DNA of 64,000 bases from Providencia huaxiensis (GTDB lineage Bacteria > Pseudomonadota > Gammaproteobacteria > Enterobacterales > Enterobacteriaceae). Positions 8,264-16,450 of the stretch are shown here, in pieces; the stretch's first letter is position 1, and the number at the start of each line of letters is the position of its first letter. The DNA lies in assembly GCF_002843235.3 (NCBI RefSeq), contig NZ_CP031123.2, positions 1,178,001 through 1,242,000 on the forward strand, written 5' to 3'. The notes beneath the pieces are model-generated. The model was not told where the DNA came from. It saw only the letters and a program-made list of their open reading frames with translations, and made no database searches. Both the position numbers and the translations under genes were made by a program.

Positions 8264-8959
8264 TTAAACAGATAGCGCGAGTTCTACAGCTTTTTGAGCA
8301 TGAATAGCAGTAGTGTCAAATATATCTACTGTTGTATCATTTTGATTAACAAGTAATGTTATCTCAGTGCATCCTAAAATGATACCTTCAGCTCCACTTT
8401 CTACTAGGGATGCCATTATACGCTGGTATTCTTTTCTAGATTCATCATTGATTTTCCCTAAACAGAGTTCATTATAAATAATATCATGAACTATTTTTCT
8501 ATCTTTTTCGCTGGGTATTAATACATTCAAATTAAAATTATCAATTAACCTTTGTTTATAGAAAGGTTGTTCCATAGTAAAAGCAGTACCTAAGAGCCCA
8601 ATTTTTTTAATACCCGATTGTATAATGCGTTCACCTGTTGCATCGGCTATATGTAATAAAGGAAGACCCGTTTGAGACTCAATGCGTGGTGCGACTTTAT
8701 GCATGGTATTGGTACAAAGAACAAGAAAATCAGCACCTGCAAGCTTTAAACGATCTCCTGCATCAGCTAAACATCGCGCTGCTAAATCCCATTGCCCGCT
8801 AGATTGATACTGTTCTATTTCAGCAAAATCAACACTATATAAAACAACTTTAGCAGAATGCAAGCCACCTAGCTGTTGTTTTATGCCTTCGTTAAGCTGT
8901 TGGTAGTATAGTAATGTTGATTCCCAACTCATACCACCAATAAGGCCTATTGTTTTCAT
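8264..8959 (-). CDS. ygeA: Aspartate/glutamate racemase family protein, YgeA-like
   Basis: The 231-aa sequence follows E. coli YgeA from end to end: MKTIGLIGGMSWEST at the start, LCTNTMHK with C82 and GIILGCTEI with C197. These two cysteines act as the acid/base pair in cofactor-independent amino-acid racemases. YgeA is a broad-range amino-acid racemase with weak activity. Standalone gene, minus strand, with divergent neighbour at 9248. Confidence 0.9.
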   Translation of the reverse strand: MKTIGLIGGMSWESTLLYYQQLNEGIKQQLGGLHSAKVVLYSVDFAEIEQYQSSGQWDLAARCLADAGDRLKLAGADFLVLCTNTMHKVAPRIESQTGLPLLHIADATGERIIQSGIKKIGLLGTAFTMEQPFYKQRLIDNFNLNVLIPSEKDRKIVHDIIYNELCLGKINDESRKEYQRIMASLVESGAEGIILGCTEITLLVNQNDTTVDIFDTTAIHAQKAVELALSV

Positions 8960-9247
8960 TCTTTGCGTTCCTATTATTGTGTCGTTTTCTTACTATACTG
9001 ATTGCCTACAAAGAAAAACAAGAGAAACGAGGTAAATTTCTCTAGATGATTAAGGGGAGAAAACAGTTGTAATATTAAACACAATTTAACATTACATATC
9101 AAAGGGTTTTTGTATTTAACTTATTGAGATAAAAAAAGGATAAATATAGAAAATTTTACGTTTTAAAGATGGATTTAAATTGATATCTGGTTATTATCAT
9201 AATGAACATTATTTCTACAAAATTGGTCATATATGGTGATAATAAAA

Positions 9248-9658
9248 ATGAATTTCTTCAAAGTAATCATTGCAATACTTATTTTTGGTGCTGCATTTCT
9301 GTTAGGAGCACTATATATGAAGCCGACCCAATTGAGCTTAGTTGAGCAAGTGAAAAAGAATGTTTATGATGTTTTAGCGTATCCACAAGCCGCAAAATTT
9401 AGAAATATTGAATATCATTTTTCTCGCTACACAGCGGATAATGGTAAGGTGGGTTATGTTTGTGGGGAGGTTTATCGATATAAAAATGATAAGCCTGATG
9501 GATTCAAGCGCTTTATTGTTAAATCGTATACTAATGATGAAGGCCGCATGGATATTTCAATTCCCTTTATTGACGGAGGGCATGAAATACTATTGCCAGA
9601 ACAAGTTAATCAAATTTGGAATGATAAATGTTCGAGTCCTGCTTCACCACTAGAGTAA
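9248..9658 (+). CDS. Membrane-anchored protein of unknown function (136 aa)
   Basis: An N-terminal membrane anchor or uncleaved signal (about residues 4-24, FFKVIIAILIFGAAFLLGAL) is followed by a soluble part of about 110 aa with VKKNVYDVLAYPQAAKFRNI, GYVCGEVYRYKN and a late cysteine (DKCSS), so a disulfide is possible outside the membrane. The pattern of a segment ending in PxxAKFRN, followed by VCGEVxxxN, is seen in many hypothetical proteins of Gammaproteobacteria, but I know no function. ATG 9248 is preferred over ATG 9233 because the signal then starts at once. A terminator follows. Confidence 0.75.
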   Translation: MNFFKVIIAILIFGAAFLLGALYMKPTQLSLVEQVKKNVYDVLAYPQAAKFRNIEYHFSRYTADNGKVGYVCGEVYRYKNDKPDGFKRFIVKSYTNDEGRMDISIPFIDGGHEILLPEQVNQIWNDKCSSPASPLE

Positions 9659-9664
9659 GGAATT

Positions 9665-9696
9665 ACGTGTGCTAATATTTTTATAGCACACGTTTT
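9665..9696 (+). terminator. Rho-independent terminator
   Basis: Ten-bp stem ACGTGTGCTA (9665-9674) with TAGCACACGT (9684-9693), then TTT, directly after the stop codon at 9658. Confidence 0.8.
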
Positions 9697-10040
9697 AGGT
9701 TACTTTTCGTGGCCTAGGCTAGACGATATATTTCAATACAGTGGGGCAGGTGGCCATTTTTTGGGACTATTTTGTAAGAATATAGATTCAAATAGTTTTT
9801 CAAGGAAATTGAATATAATTTTTGAATAAATAGAGAAATACCACAGATCACATAGTAACGCCATGAAACTAACAAATAAAACTGGATTATATATTACTAG
9901 CTTAGTGTTATACTAAAGATGTTACACTTTGTTTTGTTATTATTATGAAACAAAAAGAAGCCTTTGTGGTCAACGATGACTATATTTTTTGATGTTCATT
10001 TTTTAATGAATTTTTAATTTAGTAGTTTAAGGAGTCGATA
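9697..10040. other. Intergenic region, no gene seen
   Basis: About 340 AT-rich bases between a terminator and the 62-aa gene. It contains the short palindrome GGCCTAGGC near 9713, but nothing I can name. It should hold the promoter of the next gene. Confidence 0.35.
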
Positions 10041-10229
10041 ATGGTTAGTAATAATAATGCACGTCGTTTGTTAGGTATGCCTTATAAATTAAGTCGCTCT
10101 AAAAAAAACATACGTGTTTCGCTGAGTTCTAAAGATAATTCCACAGTTGCAGTGCAAAAGAATAAAGCGACAGAAAAGAAGACATATCATTCAGTAACTG
10201 TTTTTTACCCAGAATATGTTATTAGTTAA
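10041..10229 (+). CDS. Small basic protein of unknown function (62 aa)
   Basis: ATG 10041 has a good ribosome site (AAGGAGT, spacing about seven). The first half is strongly basic (NNARRLLGMPYKLSRSKKN) and the second half also contains many lysines (NKATEKKTYHS) before a hydrophobic end. This could be a nucleic-acid or ribosome-associated peptide, but no family is recognised. A hairpin follows 12 bases after the stop, so it appears to be a monocistronic unit. Confidence 0.6.
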   Translation: MVSNNNARRLLGMPYKLSRSKKNIRVSLSSKDNSTVAVQKNKATEKKTYHSVTVFYPEYVIS

Positions 10230-10241
10230 TTGAATGAATGT

Positions 10242-10267
10242 AACCCTCTAGTACTCACTAGGGGGTT
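10242..10267 (+). terminator. Terminator hairpin after the 62-aa gene
   Basis: Eleven-bp stem AACCCTCTAGT/ACTAGGGGGTT (one mismatch or G-U pair) with a 4-base loop. The trailing sequence is only moderately T-rich. Confidence 0.6.
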
Positions 10268-10451
10268 AAAGTTATTTAATCAGAACTGGAATTTTCTTAT
10301 TAAATTACATTATCTCATTTCAATATTCCCCATATGAGTCATTGCCTGAGTTTTCTATTATAAAAATTAACAGTAGTCATAAAATAGATTAAGCGATATT
10401 ATTCGCATTAATTAAAAACTAAAAAGAAAGATGGCTATCAGGTGTTGTAGA

Positions 10452-11231
10452 ATGAAATTTTTTTGTTACCTACTATTTTTATTTTGTTTCTCTCTTTTAG
10501 GGTGCTCTACTCAGTTTAAATCCGATGAAGAAACTAACCGTTTAAAATTTAATATTCAACACGCAAATACGGTTCCTATTAAGGACTCTGTAGAGACCTT
10601 GGCTGTTTCTGATATGTTGCCAGGTGATATTCTTTTATCATCTGCTACAGGGTTAAATTCATGGGGAATTCGGTTATTTAGTATTAGCGGGGTAAGCCAC
10701 GCATCTATTTATCTGGGTTTGGGGGAGGTTGCTGAATCTGTTGGAAGTGGGGTTAGGATCATTACGTTAGACCAAGCAGTGAAGGATTCTAATAACATGG
10801 TAGTGTTGAGACAAGCTGGTTTAACATCATTACATGCAGAAAAATTACGCGAATTTTCAGTTCAAAATAATGGAAATAAGTATAACTATAAAGGTATTGT
10901 GATGATTGCTCCTTGGATGATCACAAAAAGAGTATGTGAACTTCCATTAATTGGTGAAACGATACGTAATTTTTGCTTAAAAACATTAGCGACAGTTCAA
11001 TTAGGCGATGATATAGACCAAGCTAATGGTTTCTTTTGTTCACAGTTTGTCTTAGATGCTTATAAGTATGCGGGTATTCCTTTGTTTGAGGGGAATTCAT
11101 CATGGATAACACCTGCGGATATATTACATATGCGTACAGGTGATGTACCGACTTTCATGCCAACTCAACGTTTATCGTATGTTGGACATTTGAAATCATG
11201 GAGCTTTAGCAGTGCAATACGCAGAAAATAG
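10452..11231 (+). CDS. yaeF: YaeF-family lipoprotein (permuted papain-like peptidase/amidase fold)
   Basis: The protein (259 aa from ATG 10452) has a signal peptide with lipobox LLGC and then follows E. coli YaeF closely: LPGDILLSS, SWGIRLFSISGVSHASIYLG with the catalytic-type histidine, VAESVGSGV, GFFCSQFVLDAYKYAG with the cysteine, and SWITPADILHMRTGDV. These are the permuted His/Cys motifs of the NlpC/P60-like YaeF/YiiX group. It would sit in the envelope as a lipid-anchored hydrolase; substrate unknown. ATG 10452 is chosen over ATG 10431 because AGGTG lies before it and the signal begins directly. Confidence 0.88.
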   Translation: MKFFCYLLFLFCFSLLGCSTQFKSDEETNRLKFNIQHANTVPIKDSVETLAVSDMLPGDILLSSATGLNSWGIRLFSISGVSHASIYLGLGEVAESVGSGVRIITLDQAVKDSNNMVVLRQAGLTSLHAEKLREFSVQNNGNKYNYKGIVMIAPWMITKRVCELPLIGETIRNFCLKTLATVQLGDDIDQANGFFCSQFVLDAYKYAGIPLFEGNSSWITPADILHMRTGDVPTFMPTQRLSYVGHLKSWSFSSAIRRK

Positions 11232-11244
11232 TGTGTAATTAAAC

Positions 11245-11341
11245 TAAAAAAAAGGCCAACATATAAAGTTGGCCTGCTAAACTGGAAGCAATGTGAGCAA
11301 TGTCGTTTGTGATAAACCTGAGTGATTTACTCAAGTATTCA
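11245..11341 (-). ncRNA. ryhB: RyhB small regulatory RNA
   Basis: Read on the minus strand, bases 11306-11283 give ACGACATTGCTCACATTGCT and continue TCCAG. This is the invariant core of RyhB that pairs with sodB, sdh and other iron-protein mRNAs. It is preceded by a small stem-loop (TGAGT/ACTCA) and followed by a terminator: stem AGGCCAAC/GTTGGCCT (11275-11253) and a U run (11252-11245). The start is placed about 35 nt before the core by analogy with E. coli. A Fur-like box lies just upstream. The neighbours (yaeF, yceM) differ from E. coli, where ryhB is next to yhhY. Confidence 0.93.
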
Positions 11342-11351
11342 CGAAGTAAAA

Positions 11352-11370
11352 GATAACCATTCTCATTTAA
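11352..11370 (-). promoter_or_regulatory. Fur box of ryhB
   Basis: Minus-strand TTAAATGAGAATGGTTATC matches the 19-bp Fur consensus at about 13 positions and lies just upstream of the predicted RyhB start. Repression by iron-loaded Fur is expected. Confidence 0.75.
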
Positions 11371-11560
11371 GAAATCAACCCCTTTTTTTATGTAGTTAAT
11401 TCTTTCCTTTTTTTGCCTCAATACGTTTTTTATTTATAAAAAACAATGCATTGTAGGTTTAACTCTAATGAAAATTACTTTTCGAACAAAAAATTTTTTT
11501 AAAAAAACACATTAATGAGATTATTCTTCCTGAGATTAATCATTAATAGGCGTGTTTATG

Positions 11561-12490
11561 ATGCGAAAATTAAAGGTAGGTGTAGTCGGCTTAGGAGCTA
11601 TTGCACAAAAAGCGTATTTACCAATCTTAACTAGAGAGGAAAACTGGGAGTTGATTGGCGCTTTTTCGCCTAATCAATTGAAGGCAAAACTGATTTGTGA
11701 CAGTTATCGTATTCCTCTGTTTAGTAATATTGATGCACTTGCACAGCAATGTGACGCTGTTTTTGTTCATAGTGCGACGAAAAGCCATTTTGAGGTAATC
11801 AAGCGGCTATTAGATGCAAACGTTCATGTCTATGTTGATAAGCCATTGACTGAGTTAACGGAACAGTCTGAGCAATTAATTGAATTAGCAGCGCGGAGCC
11901 AGAAAATGTTAATGGTTGGATTTAACCGCCGCTTCTCACCGTTTTATATGTCAATTAAACAAGATATTAAAAAAATCAGGTCTATTCGTATGGATAAACA
12001 CCGTATGGACAACGTAGGGCCGAGTGACGCTAGATTTACTTTATTAGATGATTATTTGCATGTCGTTGATACTGTATTATGGATAGCGCCAAATCATGCA
12101 GAGTTAATCAGTGGTAGCATTCATAAAACAAATGCTGACGAGTTGTTTTATGCAGAGCACCATATGCAAGCGGGTCACTGTTGGATAACAACATCGATGC
12201 ATCGCAAAGCAGGAAGTCAACAAGAGCAACTTATTGTGATTGCAGAGGACAGTATTCATCAAATAACCAATATGAACCACTGGTGGAGTGAAAATGTGGT
12301 TGGTATTAGTGAGAAAAAACCCGCTAATTGGGATTCAATTTTAGTTCAACGCGGTTTTGATGGCGCAATTCGTCACTTTGTTGATTCTATTTCAAATCAA
12401 ACTCAACCGTTGATCAGTGGTGAAGAGGGCTTGAAAGCCCAACGCATGGTTGAACAAATGATATCTACAGCGAATAAAGTCAGCGATTAA
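11561..12490 (+). CDS. yceM: Gfo/Idh/MocA oxidoreductase YceM (MviM)
   Basis: About 309 aa with an N-terminal Rossmann fold (GVVGLGAIAQKAYLP) and the family lysine-proline motif DKPL (about residue 93). It is colinear with E. coli YceM/MviM: FVHSATKSHF, MVGFNRRFSPFY, MDKHRMDNVGPSDARFTLLDDYLHVVDT. A putative NAD(P)-dependent sugar or cyclitol dehydrogenase of unknown substrate. In E. coli it lies beside the murJ region; here it is between ryhB and a VOC gene. ATG 11558 and 11561 and GTG 11552 are all possible; 11561 is chosen only by convention. Confidence 0.88.
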   Translation: MRKLKVGVVGLGAIAQKAYLPILTREENWELIGAFSPNQLKAKLICDSYRIPLFSNIDALAQQCDAVFVHSATKSHFEVIKRLLDANVHVYVDKPLTELTEQSEQLIELAARSQKMLMVGFNRRFSPFYMSIKQDIKKIRSIRMDKHRMDNVGPSDARFTLLDDYLHVVDTVLWIAPNHAELISGSIHKTNADELFYAEHHMQAGHCWITTSMHRKAGSQQEQLIVIAEDSIHQITNMNHWWSENVVGISEKKPANWDSILVQRGFDGAIRHFVDSISNQTQPLISGEEGLKAQRMVEQMISTANKVSD

Positions 12491-12570
12491 TTATGTGATA
12501 GGGTAACCGTAATTATCGACTCTATTAAACGTTAAAATTTTGGTATCTCATGATGATATAGGAACACCGG

Positions 12571-13008
12571 ATGATACATTTACAAGAAAGCTCTGACGTA
12601 TTATTTGTTGCAGGGTTTGGCCCGATAGTGACTGACTATAATAAAAGCCATTCTTTTTATCTTGAGTTGTTAAAGCTACCTTTAAAGCCAATAGAAGAAG
12701 GGAGCCAATATTTGACTTGCGAACAAGAAGGGCTTGAAGGAGTTAAACATTTTGCACTTTGGCCTATAGAACAAGCAGCCCAGTCGTGTTTTAGGCAAAG
12801 TGAATGGCCTGAAAATATACCGATACCACAAAGTTGGATGGAATTTGAGGTTGTTGACATCGAAAAAATCACGGACAGTTGCCTTAAGGACGGTTATATC
12901 TTATTAGTTAATAACCGAATGGAGCCTTGGGGACAAACAGTAACAAGGTTATTAAGCCCAGAAGGTATGTTAGTTGGTTTAACGGTGACGCCATGGCTAA
13001 GAGAATAA
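12571..13008 (+). CDS. VOC-family (glyoxalase/bleomycin-resistance-like) protein
   Basis: A 145-aa protein with the paired beta-alpha-beta pattern of vicinal-oxygen-chelate proteins: GFGPIVTDYNKSHSFYLELLKLPL at the start, WMEFEVVDIEKI in the middle, and a C-terminal LLSPEGMLVGLTVTPW. Possible roles include metal-dependent lyase or isomerase, or ligand binding. The start at 12571 fits the domain beginning. The substrate cannot be inferred. Confidence 0.8.
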   Translation: MIHLQESSDVLFVAGFGPIVTDYNKSHSFYLELLKLPLKPIEEGSQYLTCEQEGLEGVKHFALWPIEQAAQSCFRQSEWPENIPIPQSWMEFEVVDIEKITDSCLKDGYILLVNNRMEPWGQTVTRLLSPEGMLVGLTVTPWLRE

Positions 13009-13123
13009 CCTGCTTTTATTTGTAGCTAGAGATCTCATTTATCTTTGTGGATAAGAGACATTTATTAGTAATTGTTTATAATTTTGTTGTAGAACTTCAT
13101 TTTAACTATTTTTAGGAGGGGTT

Positions 13124-13552
13124 ATGTATAAAACGATTCTGGTCCCTATCGATTTAACAGAAGATGAATTAACCAGTAAAGCCGTTCGTCATGCAGTTAA
13201 TTTAGCAAAACAATCGGGTGCTAAAATTCATCTTATTCATGTTTTACCCATTTCCTCAGCAATTATTAATGCGTACGCTTTAGGTTACATGGAAATAAAA
13301 GACCGTGCGACAGTGAAAGCAGAAGAAGACATGAAAATGTTAATGGATTCAATTGATTTACCTCACGATGACGTTAGTTATACGATAACGTTTGGTTCTC
13401 CACGAGATGAAGTGATTAATACAGCAAAAGACATTAGTGCAGATATTATTGTCATCGGCTCTCGTCGCCCAAATATTACAACTCATCTTTTAGGGTCAAC
13501 TGCCGCAGGTATCGTGCGTTACGCGGAGACATCAGTGTTGGTTGTACGTTAA
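13124..13552 (+). CDS. uspF: Universal stress protein, UspF type
   Basis: A 142-aa single-domain Usp starting MYKTILVPIDLTEDEL, with the nucleotide-binding signature VIGSRRPNITTHLLGSTA followed by VLVVR. This G-2x-G-9x-G(S/T) pattern marks the ATP-binding UspF/UspG group. It is a cytoplasmic stress protein. A strong AGGAGGGG site precedes the ATG. A terminator-like hairpin follows. A second copy of the gene lies at 14183, with a small membrane protein gene between. Confidence 0.9.
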   Translation: MYKTILVPIDLTEDELTSKAVRHAVNLAKQSGAKIHLIHVLPISSAIINAYALGYMEIKDRATVKAEEDMKMLMDSIDLPHDDVSYTITFGSPRDEVINTAKDISADIIVIGSRRPNITTHLLGSTAAGIVRYAETSVLVVR

Positions 13553-13563
13553 TAATTAGAGGA

Positions 13564-13592
13564 GAGCCTGCTCATAGGGTAGGTTCTTTTTT
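13564..13592 (+). terminator. Terminator after the first uspF gene
   Basis: Stem GAGCCT (13564-13569) with AGGTTC (13581-13586, one G-U pair) followed by six T. Confidence 0.6.
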
Positions 13593-13677
13593 ATTTCATT
13601 ATTGGTATTTCCAATTTTATTAGCTTTATCACTCAAGTTGATTGATCTTACTTATAACAAGGTGAGTTTGAGTCAGT

Positions 13678-14013
13678 ATGGAAAAGTTTTCGCAAGAATT
13701 ACTGCGTGTTGAACACTTTGTTCTGAGAGTTTTGCGTTTTTATTTACTCGGACTTTTGATTTTTTTTCTTGGGTTATTACCCGGTATCATCGGTTTTTAT
13801 GTTATTGAAGGCCACTCAGCTGTTGAGTCAATGCTTAATGCGTTGTCTATGTTGAGTGGACAAGCTATTGAGCCGGCTCCTATTACACGAGGAGGTCGTT
13901 TCTTTATCGCTATTTATGGTTTATTTTTACAAAGCGTTTTTATTATCAGTATTGGATTAATTGTAACTCCTTTCATTCATCGCATTTTGCATAAATGGCA
14001 TTTAGAAGAATAA
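13678..14013 (+). CDS. Small two-helix membrane protein with ion-channel-like layout
   Basis: The 111-aa protein has a basic amphipathic front, a membrane helix (about 20-43), a loop with a short amphipathic helix (SAVESMLNALSMLSGQAIEPAPITRGGR written here in parts: SAVESMLNALSML, SGQAIEP, ITRGGR), and a second membrane helix (about 74-98) ending in basic residues. The order helix, re-entrant-like segment, GR-x-F, helix is that of bacterial two-helix potassium channels, but the selectivity filter TVGYG is absent and SGQAIEP is in its place. No family is recognised with confidence. It lies between two uspF genes. Confidence 0.6.
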   Translation: MEKFSQELLRVEHFVLRVLRFYLLGLLIFFLGLLPGIIGFYVIEGHSAVESMLNALSMLSGQAIEPAPITRGGRFFIAIYGLFLQSVFIISIGLIVTPFIHRILHKWHLEE

Positions 14014-14182
14014 TTTTTTGTTGTAATAGTAAGGGGCTTCACAGCTTTTTTAGTGTAGTAAGACTATACTTTGAAAGATTAAAAGGAAAATATTCACCCG
14101 CTACGCCTAATAATTAAGTTGTAAAAATACACAACAATACAACTTGAATAAAAATCTAAACATAATTAATAAGGGGCATCAT

Positions 14183-14620
14183 ATGTATCAAACAATTTTG
14201 GTTCCCGTGGATATATCTGAAGATGTATTAACAGATAACGCATTAAAACATGCTATTTATTTAGCAAAAATCTCAAATGCGAAAATTCACTTATTTCACT
14301 CAGTTCCAGATGTTTCAAGATTTTCAATGAGCTACAGTTATCATTATGATTTATTGTCTTCATTTGCTAAAAAAGCTCTTGAGCGTTCAGAAGAACAGCT
14401 AAAAGAAATCATTGAAAAAATTGATTATCCGTCAGATAAAATCTCTTATAAGGTTGAGTTTGGCTCACCACGAGATAAAGTTTTATCAGAAGCTGAGGCA
14501 ATTGATGCTGACCTTATTGTCATCGGCTCACGCAATCCAAGTATTTCAACGCATTTATTAGGTTCAAATGCTTCAGGGATTGTGTCCTATGCGAAGATCT
14601 CGGTACTCGTCGTTCGATAA
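14183..14620 (+). CDS. Universal stress protein, UspF type (second copy)
   Basis: A 145-aa protein starting MYQTILVPVDISEDVL and clearly a paralogue of the gene at 13124, with the same signature GSRNPSISTHLLGSNASG and ending VLVVR. ATG 14183 follows AAGGGG at a normal distance; a TTG 39 bases earlier lacks a ribosome site. The two Usp proteins differ mainly in the central helix region. Terminator downstream. The gene pair around a membrane protein suggests a shared stress function. Confidence 0.9.
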   Translation: MYQTILVPVDISEDVLTDNALKHAIYLAKISNAKIHLFHSVPDVSRFSMSYSYHYDLLSSFAKKALERSEEQLKEIIEKIDYPSDKISYKVEFGSPRDKVLSEAEAIDADLIVIGSRNPSISTHLLGSNASGIVSYAKISVLVVR

Positions 14621-14624
14621 AATA

Positions 14625-14652
14625 AAAATAGCCTGCTAGCAGGCTATTTTTT
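14625..14652. terminator. Bidirectional terminator
   Basis: Almost perfect palindrome AAAATAGCCTGC, loop TA, GCAGGCTATTTT, with T runs on both strands. It separates the second usp gene from the convergent gene at 14674. Confidence 0.85.
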
Positions 14653-14673
14653 GTCTATTAAGAGCGAATAAAC

Positions 14674-14967
14674 CTAGGGGGTTTTAACCGCTTCTTTGGC
14701 TTGCTCAATTGCTTTAAGTGCTTGGCTGCAAGCTTGCTCTTGTGCATCATCAGGGTAACTAGCAAGGGCTTTTTTCGCTTCTTCTAATTGAGACTTCATT
14801 AATGCAATCTGTTCACCTGCATTGGCTTCATCTTTATACTGTTCTTCGGCTTGCTTAACAAGGTCGTTCATTTCTTTGAAATAAGTATCACAGGTTGCAC
14901 CTGCATTTGCATTAAATGCAGTGAAAGCCATTAATAGACTAAATGCAATCGGAAGAGTTTTTTTCAT
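14674..14967 (-). CDS. Small secreted alpha-helical protein (DUF5339-like)
   Basis: From ATG 14967 the 97-aa protein has a clean signal peptide (MKKTLPIAFSLLMAFTAFNA, cleavage near AGA) and then a charged helical domain with two cysteines (ATCDTYF and QACSQAL), which can form a disulfide. EEAKKALASYPDDAQEQAC resembles DUF5339 proteins of enterobacteria. Periplasmic location is expected; function unknown. A longer frame upstream to 15171 exists but would bury the signal peptide, so the inner start is preferred. Confidence 0.7.
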   Translation of the reverse strand: MKKTLPIAFSLLMAFTAFNANAGATCDTYFKEMNDLVKQAEEQYKDEANAGEQIALMKSQLEEAKKALASYPDDAQEQACSQALKAIEQAKEAVKTP

Positions 14968-15160
14968 CGTATTTTCGCTTTCAAAATTCATAATATCGTC
15001 AGAATAACACCCCATATTCAAAAACGCACTATTCGAACACGTGAATGTTTTTAACTGATAAGTTTTTTCTACATATTGAGAATATTCCTGTTGGTCACTA
15101 ACGACAATAGCATAATTTGCAAAATACAAATGATAATCACTCTTGACTGAGTGCAATGTA

Positions 15161-15184
15161 AAAGTGTACATTTAAGTACACTTT
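15161..15184. promoter_or_regulatory. Perfect operator-like palindrome in a divergent promoter region
   Basis: AAAGTGTAC (15161-15169), six bases, GTACACTTT (15176-15184). Symmetry and size fit a TetR-type operator. It lies 27 bases before the start at 15211, whose gene converges with a TetR gene. Confidence 0.6.
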
Positions 15185-15210
15185 AAATAATGATAAAGAA
15201 AGAGATGATT

Positions 15211-15612
15211 ATGATGAATAAAAATATGATAAAAACAGAAAATTGGCCGATCTGTGAGATGAATATATTTCCCTCTACTATGGATGAAACACGTTTGTGG
15301 TTAGAAGAGATGGATATGTTATTGGCGAGAAGAAATGAATTTGTCTTGATATACCCGCCAGTGGTTAAAAAAGAAAAACCATCATCAGAAGATATGCAAA
15401 GTATGAAATATGTGCGTCGTTGGTTAAAAGACACTAAAGAAGCGATGGAACAGCATTGTCGCGCCCTAGTTGTTACGTTACAACCCGATGGCCGAGATAA
15501 AGAGGAGATGGAACGCATGGCACCTATGCTGTCTGCGTTATATGGCCCTCAGGTTTTAATCGCAGCGGATGGAACAACAGCAAAAGAGCAGGCCCAATCA
15601 GTTTTAGCCTAG
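15211..15612 (+). CDS. Cytoplasmic protein of unknown function next to a TetR regulator
   Basis: About 133 aa, soluble, with alternating strands and helices (EFVLIYPPV, RRWLKDTKEAMEQHCRALVVTLQPDGR, LSALYGPQVLIAADGTTAKEQAQSVLA, quoted in parts). The alternation suggests a small alpha/beta fold such as STAS/SpoIIAA, but I recognise no family. ATG 15211 has GAAAGAG at a suitable distance; ATG 15190, 15205 and 15214 are alternatives. Its stop overlaps the stop of the convergent tetR gene by four bases, and the palindrome at 15161 lies just before it. It may be the regulated target of that TetR protein. Confidence 0.65.
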   Translation: MMNKNMIKTENWPICEMNIFPSTMDETRLWLEEMDMLLARRNEFVLIYPPVVKKEKPSSEDMQSMKYVRRWLKDTKEAMEQHCRALVVTLQPDGRDKEEMERMAPMLSALYGPQVLIAADGTTAKEQAQSVLA

Positions 15613-16250
15613 TTGATTGTGTGTTTACTGATTTTACGGATATAGCTGGCGATGATATCAACAGACATAGCAATTTGCTGTTGAATAAATTCATCGCTGG
15701 GCTTGAAATCAGCAATACAGAAAGTGGTGATAAAGACATCCGCTTTTAGCATTTCTAGGTAACGCGAAGAAATACTTAATAATGTTTTTTCATCCACTTT
15801 AACATCAGGAAGTAAAGCTAATTTTTGTGTTAATAAGCGATAGCTTTTTACTGGGCCTTGCTCAAAAAACGCGTGCGTTATTTCAGGGAAACGGTTGTAT
15901 TCACCTAATATTAACCGATATAACCCAATGGATTCAGGCTTAAGTACATTTAATAAAAATCGAGAGCCATAAAAAGAAAGTATGGACTCAATCGTATCTA
16001 ATGGGGGCATTTTTTCATCAGGTTCTTGAAAAATATCATCAATCATAGATGCAATAACAGCGGCAAATAACCCTTCTTTATCCCCAAAGTTTTTATATAA
16101 AGTTGTTCGAGAGCCCCCAGCTCTTTCAATAATCATATCCAATGTTGCGCCTTCAAACCCATATTGCAGAAAAATTTCAGTTGCCGCAGCGATCAAAGCC
16201 TGTTGACGACGTCGGCCTTTTGGGGTTTTAGCTGTAAGAGGGTTATTCAT
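15609..16250 (-). CDS. TetR/AcrR-family transcriptional regulator
   Basis: The 213-aa protein begins with a basic tail and a typical TetR DNA-binding domain: RRQQALIAAATEIFLQYG, ATLDMIIERAGGSRTTLYKNFGDKEGLFAAV (residues about 13-60). The C-terminal ligand domain includes a WHG-free AefR-like segment (LGEYNRFPEITHAFFEQGP). Its gene is convergent with the unknown gene at 15211. No copy of the 15161 palindrome was seen in front of tetR itself, so autoregulation is not evident. Confidence 0.88.
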   Translation of the reverse strand: MNNPLTAKTPKGRRRQQALIAAATEIFLQYGFEGATLDMIIERAGGSRTTLYKNFGDKEGLFAAVIASMIDDIFQEPDEKMPPLDTIESILSFYGSRFLLNVLKPESIGLYRLILGEYNRFPEITHAFFEQGPVKSYRLLTQKLALLPDVKVDEKTLLSISSRYLEMLKADVFITTFCIADFKPSDEFIQQQIAMSVDIIASYIRKISKHTIN

Positions 16251-16450
16251 GAATGGTTAATCCTGCTATTTGTCTTCAAATAAGAAAGTAACATAACAAA
16301 TTTTACTGAAATAGTTTAAATCACGTGACCTCAATCATAGATTTACCTGAAAGAGATCATCATTTAAGCTGATATTTGTCTTTATGATATTTATAAAGAT
16401 TAACATGTTTAGGATGATATCTGAATGGTTGTCATAATGTTGGGGGCAAG

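Noticed and set aside
11239..11421. A 60-codon minus-strand frame starting at TTG 11421
   Set aside because: It runs through the RyhB core and terminator and has no ribosome site; the signal is the small RNA, not a protein.
15172..15189. TyrR box near the palindrome at 15161
   Set aside because: The spacing and bases do not fit TGTAAA-N6-TTTACA; the perfect 9-bp palindrome is better explained as another operator.
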